Shown: positions 4,550 through 8,062 of the stretch, piece after piece
How the letters are laid out: every line of letters starts with the position of its first letter
How positions within the stretch are numbered: the first letter of the stretch is position 1
Source: Terriglobia bacterium
GTDB lineage: Bacteria > Acidobacteriota > Terriglobia > UBA7540
Direction of reading: 5' to 3'
DNA: 8,062 bases
Assembly (NCBI GenBank): GCA_020072905.1
Contig: JAIQGB010000193.1
Location: 1-8,062, forward strand
Made by a program: the position numbers and the translations under genes
The notes under the pieces: generated by a model
Database searches by the model: none
What the model saw: only the letters and a program-made list of their open reading frames with translations
Told to the model about the DNA's origin: nothing

Positions 4550-7291
4550 ATGACCCAAGAACGTCGCGCCCGTTATCTGCTCGCCCTATTTCTTTTGCTC
4601 CTCGTCGTGGCGCCGCTGCTCAGCAGCGGCACGAGCCTGCTGGTGGATTGGATGTGGTTTCGCGAAGAGGGTTTTCGCGTCATCTTCTCGAATATTCTCA
4701 AAGCCCAGATCGAATTGAGCACGATCGCCGGCGTAGGCTTCATGGCGGTGGCCGCGCTCAACCTGCTCATCGCGCGCGTGCTCGCCCGCCGCCACGGCTT
4801 CCGCGTCTACGATGAAGTTCTGGAACTGCCCGCGCTCGACCGTTTCAGCTCCCTCTTCCGCGGCTTGATCTGGGTGGGCGTGCTGCTCGTCGGCTACGTC
4901 CTCGGGCACTGGGGCATGACGCACTGGCAGGAGTACTTGCTGGCGCGCCATGCCGTGACGATGGGCCATGCCGATCCGCTCTTCGGCATCGACTTGGGGT
5001 TCTTCCTCTTTCAACTGCCCTTCCGCTGGTTCCTATTCCATCTGGCGCTCGTCACCGTGATCGGCTGCCTGTTCAGCGCCATCGCCCTCTATCTCGTCGA
5101 AGGCGGCGTCTGGGTGACGCCGCGCGGACCGCGCCTGGCGCCCGCAGCCCGCGCGCATCTGATGTCGCTCGGGGCCGTCATCATGGTCCTGGTGGCGTAC
5201 CGCGTCCGCCTCGCCATGTACGGCCTGCTCTACTCCGAGCGCGGCATGATCTTCGGTGCGGGCTACACGGACGTGCACGCCACGCTGCCCGTCCTCAGGG
5301 TCGTGATGGTGCTCACGCTCGTGACGGCGCTGCTCTTTCTGGTGACCGCCGTGCGCGGCCGCCTGCGCCCGGCCATCTACGGCGTGATCGGAACGCTCGC
5401 GGTCGCGGTGCTGGGCGGCAGCTTCTATCCTGAGATGATCCAGCGCTTCATCGTCACACCCAACGAGATCGACAAGGAAACGCCCTATATCGCCCGCGCC
5501 ATCGAATTCACGCGCCAGGCGTACGCGCTCGACCGCTTCGAGGAGCGCCAATTCTCCGCCGTCGAGGACCTCAAGCTCGACGACATTCGCGCCAACCAAG
5601 CCACCATCCGCAACGTCCGGCTCTGGGACCACAAGCCGCTGCTCACCACCTTCGCGCAGCTCCAGGAAATCCGCACCTATTACGACTTCGAGCGCGTGGA
5701 CAACGACCGCTACTGGGTCGATGGCGTCTATCGCCAGGTCTCGCTGTCGCCGCGCGAACTCGCCGCCGCGAGCCTCCCCAGCCGCACCTGGATCAACGAG
5801 CACCTGACCTATACGCACGGCTACGGGCTGTGCCTCGGCCCCGTGAATGAGTTCACCCGCGAAGGCCTGCCGGTGCTCTTCATCCGCGATATTCCGCCCG
5901 TCTCCACGACCTCGGTCGAGGTCAAGCGACCGGAAATCTATTACGGCGAGTTGCCCAACGATTACTGCTTCGTGCGCACTGCGGCGCAGGAGTTCGATTA
6001 CCCCGCCGGCGACAAGAACGTTTACACGAATTACCAGGGCAAGGGCGGCATCCCCGTCAGCGGCTTCTGGCGGCGGCTGCTCTTCGCGCTGCGCTTCGGC
6101 GAGCTGAAAATTCTGCTCTCCACGGATATCGGCCCCGAAAGCCGCCTGCTGATCTATCGTCGCGTCCTGGAGCGCGCCTCGCGGCTGACGCCCTTCCTCC
6201 GTTACGACGAGGATCCGTACCTGGTCATCACCGACGATGGCTCGCTCGTCTGGATGCTCGACGGCTACACGACTTCCGATTGGTATCCCTACTCCGACCC
6301 CAGCCCCGGCGTCGGGAACTACCTGCGCAACGCCGTCAAGGCCACCATCAACGCCTACTCCGGCCAGGTGAATTTCTATATCGCTGACCCGACCGATCCG
6401 CTGATTCAGGCTTATTCGCACATCTTTCCCGGCGTCTTCCAGCCCCTCGATGCCATGCCCAAAGACCTGCGCGCGCACATTCGCTATCCTGAAGGGTTCT
6501 TCTCCATCCAGGCGCGCAAATACGCCGTCTTCCACATGACCGACCCGAACGTCTTCTACAACAAGGAAGACCTGTGGCGCGTGGCCCAGAACGCCACGCG
6601 GGGCGAGGCCGCGCCCATGAGCCCCTACTACACCATCATGAAGCTGGCGGAGGTGGGAACGAAAGAGGAGTTCATCCTCATGGTGCCCTTCACGCCCGCG
6701 CGCAAGGACAACATGATTGCCTGGATGGCGGCGCGCTGCGATGGGCCCGACTATGGCAAAGTCCTCGTCTTCACTTTCCCCAAACAGAAACTCGTCTACG
6801 GCCCGCAGCAGATCGAATCTCGGATCGATCAGAGTCCGACCATCTCCCAGCAACTCACCCTCTGGGACCAGCACGGCTCCAACGTCATTCGCGGAACGTT
6901 ATTGGTCATCCCTGTCCTGAATTCCGTCCTCTACGTTCAGCCCCTCTATCTCGCCGCCACGGAAGGCGGCGGACTGCCGCAATTGACGCGCGTGATTGTG
7001 GCCTACTCCGACCACATCGTCATGGAAACGAGCCTCGAAGCCGCTCTGGATCGGATCTTCGGCGGCGGAACTGCCCAGGCCCCCGCACAAGCCACGCCGA
7101 CCGCCGCGGGCCCTCCGCCCTCCGCCGGCGCTGCCGCTCCCGACATTCAGGCCCTCATTCGCGAGGCCAACCAGCACTTCGAGCGCGCTCAGCAGTTGCT
7201 TCGCCAGGGCGACTTCGCGGGCTATGGTGAGGAGACGCGGAAACTGGGCGAGGTGCTCAAGCGCCTCGCTGCCACGCAAGGGCAGAAGTAG
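4550..7291 (+). CDS. UPF0182 (COG1615) family integral membrane protein
   Basis: 913 residues, the usual size for this family of unknown function. About seven membrane segments occupy the N-terminal third (near residues 9-31, 56-78, 103-120, 158-184, 203-220, 247-267 and 274-291). A large domain of about 545 residues follows, probably outside the cytoplasmic membrane. Family blocks seen include TPYIARAIEFTRQAY (311-325), YWVDGVYRQV, LTYTHGYG, PEIYYGE, NYLRNAVKATINAYSG, HIFPGVF, HMTDPNVFYNKEDLW and YVQPLYL. Residues 838-864 form an Ala/Pro/Gly linker, and 865-913 form a charged helical tail that may be a coiled coil. The start at 4550 has GGAG at 4539-4542, 7 nt upstream, and is followed at once by a positively charged N-terminus and the first membrane helix. 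It stands alone, 88 nt after its neighbour. No catalytic motif is recognised. Confidence 0.95.
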   Translation: MTQERRARYLLALFLLLLVVAPLLSSGTSLLVDWMWFREEGFRVIFSNILKAQIELSTIAGVGFMAVAALNLLIARVLARRHGFRVYDEVLELPALDRFSSLFRGLIWVGVLLVGYVLGHWGMTHWQEYLLARHAVTMGHADPLFGIDLGFFLFQLPFRWFLFHLALVTVIGCLFSAIALYLVEGGVWVTPRGPRLAPAARAHLMSLGAVIMVLVAYRVRLAMYGLLYSERGMIFGAGYTDVHATLPVLRVVMVLTLVTALLFLVTAVRGRLRPAIYGVIGTLAVAVLGGSFYPEMIQRFIVTPNEIDKETPYIARAIEFTRQAYALDRFEERQFSAVEDLKLDDIRANQATIRNVRLWDHKPLLTTFAQLQEIRTYYDFERVDNDRYWVDGVYRQVSLSPRELAAASLPSRTWINEHLTYTHGYGLCLGPVNEFTREGLPVLFIRDIPPVSTTSVEVKRPEIYYGELPNDYCFVRTAAQEFDYPAGDKNVYTNYQGKGGIPVSGFWRRLLFALRFGELKILLSTDIGPESRLLIYRRVLERASRLTPFLRYDEDPYLVITDDGSLVWMLDGYTTSDWYPYSDPSPGVGNYLRNAVKATINAYSGQVNFYIADPTDPLIQAYSHIFPGVFQPLDAMPKDLRAHIRYPEGFFSIQARKYAVFHMTDPNVFYNKEDLWRVAQNATRGEAAPMSPYYTIMKLAEVGTKEEFILMVPFTPARKDNMIAWMAARCDGPDYGKVLVFTFPKQKLVYGPQQIESRIDQSPTISQQLTLWDQHGSNVIRGTLLVIPVLNSVLYVQPLYLAATEGGGLPQLTRVIVAYSDHIVMETSLEAALDRIFGGGTAQAPAQATPTAAGPPPSAGAAAPDIQALIREANQHFERAQQLLRQGDFAGYGEETRKLGEVLKRLAATQGQK

Positions 7292-7349
7292 GCGGAACGC
7301 AGCCTTCGCTTGCGCCAAGACTAGCCGGGACGAATGTCCAGACGCAGCG

Positions 7350-7358
7350 TGGTACAAT
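7350..7358 (+). promoter_or_regulatory. extended -10 promoter of the DUF433-DUF5615 pair
   Basis: TGGTACAAT at 7350-7358 fits an extended -10 element (TG, one base, then TACAAT, 5 of 6 to consensus). No good -35 is seen 17 bp upstream, as is common with extended -10 promoters. Transcription would begin near 7365, leaving only about 10 nt of leader that holds the GAGGTG ribosome site (7365-7370). This implies the pair is transcribed separately from the membrane-protein gene that ends at 7291. Confidence 0.45.
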
Positions 7359-7374
7359 CGGGCCGAGGTGCGCC

Positions 7375-7602
7375 ATGACCTGGCAGGAGCGAATCACTGT
7401 CGACCCCACGATTTGCCACGGCAAAGCCTGCATTAAGGGCACGCGCGTGATGGTCTCAGTGGTATTGGACAACCTTGCGGCGGGGGAAACGGCCGAGGAG
7501 ATAGCCAAGTCATATCACCTGACCACCGAGGATGTGCAGGCCGCCATTGCCTACGCCGCTGAACTCGCCAGGGAGCGATTCGTGCCGTTGGGAATGGTGT
7601 GA
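7375..7602 (+). CDS. DUF433 family protein, probable antitoxin
   Basis: A 75-residue DUF433 protein. It shows the family pattern ITVDPTICHGKACIKGTR (residues 7-24), then a helical part with LDNLAAGETAEEIAKSY and LTTEDVQAAIAYAAELA, which resembles a small winged-helix or helix-turn-helix DNA-binding unit. DUF433 proteins usually stand directly before DUF5615 (PIN-like) genes, as here, and are thought to be VapB-like antitoxins that bind the partner and their own promoter. GAGGTG at 7365-7370 serves as ribosome site, 4 nt from the ATG. The stop codon overlaps the start of the next gene. Family and pairing are clear; antitoxin function is inferred from context. Confidence 0.88.
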   Translation: MTWQERITVDPTICHGKACIKGTRVMVSVVLDNLAAGETAEEIAKSYHLTTEDVQAAIAYAAELARERFVPLGMV

Positions 7603-7979
7603 TGCGCTTCAAAACCGACGAAAACCTGCACCCTGAGGTAGCCGCGTATCTCCTGAAACATCGGCACGACGCTGTAACCGTTTGGGACGAGGGTCTGCGC
7701 GGTAAACCAGACGCACAGATCATCGAAACCTGTCGGCGTGAAAGGCGTGCTCTGCTCACCCTGGATGTCGGTTTTGGCAACATTCGGACCTATCCCCCGG
7801 AGGGAAATCACGGGATCATTGTTTTACGTTTGGATGATCAGAGCCGAGAGCATGTGATGGCCGTTCTTCCCAAGCTGCTCGACTTGATGCAGACCGAACT
7901 GGTGGAAAAGCGCCTGTGGGTTGTTGACGAAAGGGGAGTGCGGATCCGAGGGAGCGAGTCCGAGCTAGAGGAGTTGTAA
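7602..7979 (+). CDS. DUF5615 PIN-like protein, probable toxin
   Basis: A 125-residue protein of the DUF5615 (Mut7-C-like, PIN fold) family, whose members are predicted RNases paired with DUF433. Family marks are FKTDENLHPEVA (Asp6, Glu7, Asn8), GLRGKPDAQII (Asp37), LLTLDVGFGNIR (Asp55) and GIIVLRL (71-77). The usual D-x-D-F block reads D-V-G-F here, so the second acidic residue is Gly57. Gly at this position might weaken metal binding. I prefer the ATG at 7602, which shares one base with the upstream stop (TGATG) and has GGGA at 7590-7593, over the GTG at 7599, which adds only one residue. The C-terminal 20 residues are rich in Glu and Ser. The pair is translationally coupled. Activity is not certain given Gly57. 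Confidence 0.87.
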   Translation: MRFKTDENLHPEVAAYLLKHRHDAVTVWDEGLRGKPDAQIIETCRRERRALLTLDVGFGNIRTYPPEGNHGIIVLRLDDQSREHVMAVLPKLLDLMQTELVEKRLWVVDERGVRIRGSESELEEL

Positions 7980-7989
7980 CCACGCCAGG

Positions 7990-8004
7990 CGCGCTTCGGC
8001 CGCG
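7990..8004 (+). terminator. weak UUCG hairpin after the DUF5615 gene
   Basis: CGCGC (7990-7994) pairs with GC-GCG (7999-8004, one bulged C) around a TTCG tetraloop, 11 nt after the stop. There is no T-run. It may be a weak terminator. The remaining bases to the window end (8005-8062) show no gene or motif I can support. Confidence 0.25.
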
Positions 8005-8062
8005 GGACCACGCCTAACATCGTCGTGGATGAAGTCGCCGACCCCACACACTGCCGAGCGCT

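Noticed and set aside
5033..6874. 613-codon open frame on the reverse strand inside the UPF0182 gene
   Set aside because: The forward frame carries clear UPF0182 family blocks throughout. A long antisense opening is expected from GC-rich codon use, and its translation is Arg/His/Gly/Glu-rich without recognisable motifs.
1..8062. CRISPR array, tRNA, rRNA, transposase or integrase
   Set aside because: I saw no regularly spaced repeats, no cloverleaf-like sequence, no conserved rRNA segments and no DDE, HUH, serine or tyrosine recombinase motifs in any supported frame.

Overview
The window is GC-rich, densely packed chromosomal DNA with every recognisable gene on the + strand. The protein families suggest a soil or sediment bacterium, possibly Acidobacteriota. 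These families are a CspA-type cold-shock protein with a long leader, a stand-alone glycerol kinase, a UPF0182 membrane protein, a secreted hemicentin-like beta-sandwich protein, and MNT/HEPN and DUF433/DUF5615 pairs. The taxonomic guess is inference; no rRNA or other marker gene is present.

Layout: (1) Positions 1-111 may hold the last 36 codons of an upstream gene. (2) A sigma70-like promoter at 115-143 drives a cold-shock gene (288-494) through an AT-rich leader of about 137 nt, which contains a textbook intrinsic terminator hairpin ahead of the gene. A strong GC hairpin follows the gene, then a 100-residue hypothetical protein (563-865). (3) glpK, glycerol kinase, lies at 1008-2492. (4) A minimal nucleotidyltransferase gene (mntA, 2527-2817) overlaps a HEPN/DUF86 toxin gene (hepT, 2814-3157). 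The toxin gene is broken by a 1-nt frameshift and also has its catalytic His codon changed to Tyr. The pair sits between the true 3' end of glpK and a second, diverged copy of that 3' end (3197-3235). (5) A secreted protein (3262-4461) resembles the part of hemicentin/VWA7-type proteins that follows their VWA domain, with no VWA domain of its own. (6) A 913-residue UPF0182 membrane protein (4550-7291). (7) A DUF433-DUF5615 toxin-antitoxin-like pair (7375-7979) joined by a TGATG overlap, with its own extended -10 promoter.

No single pathway unites the window. It is housekeeping and envelope genes interspersed with two small toxin-antitoxin-type modules, one clearly decayed and one with a changed candidate active-site residue. 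I see no CRISPR array, tRNA, rRNA, transposase or integrase. The parts most worth following up are the cold-shock leader with its apparent terminator/anti-terminator arrangement, and the MNT-HEPN cassette bracketed by two glpK 3' ends.
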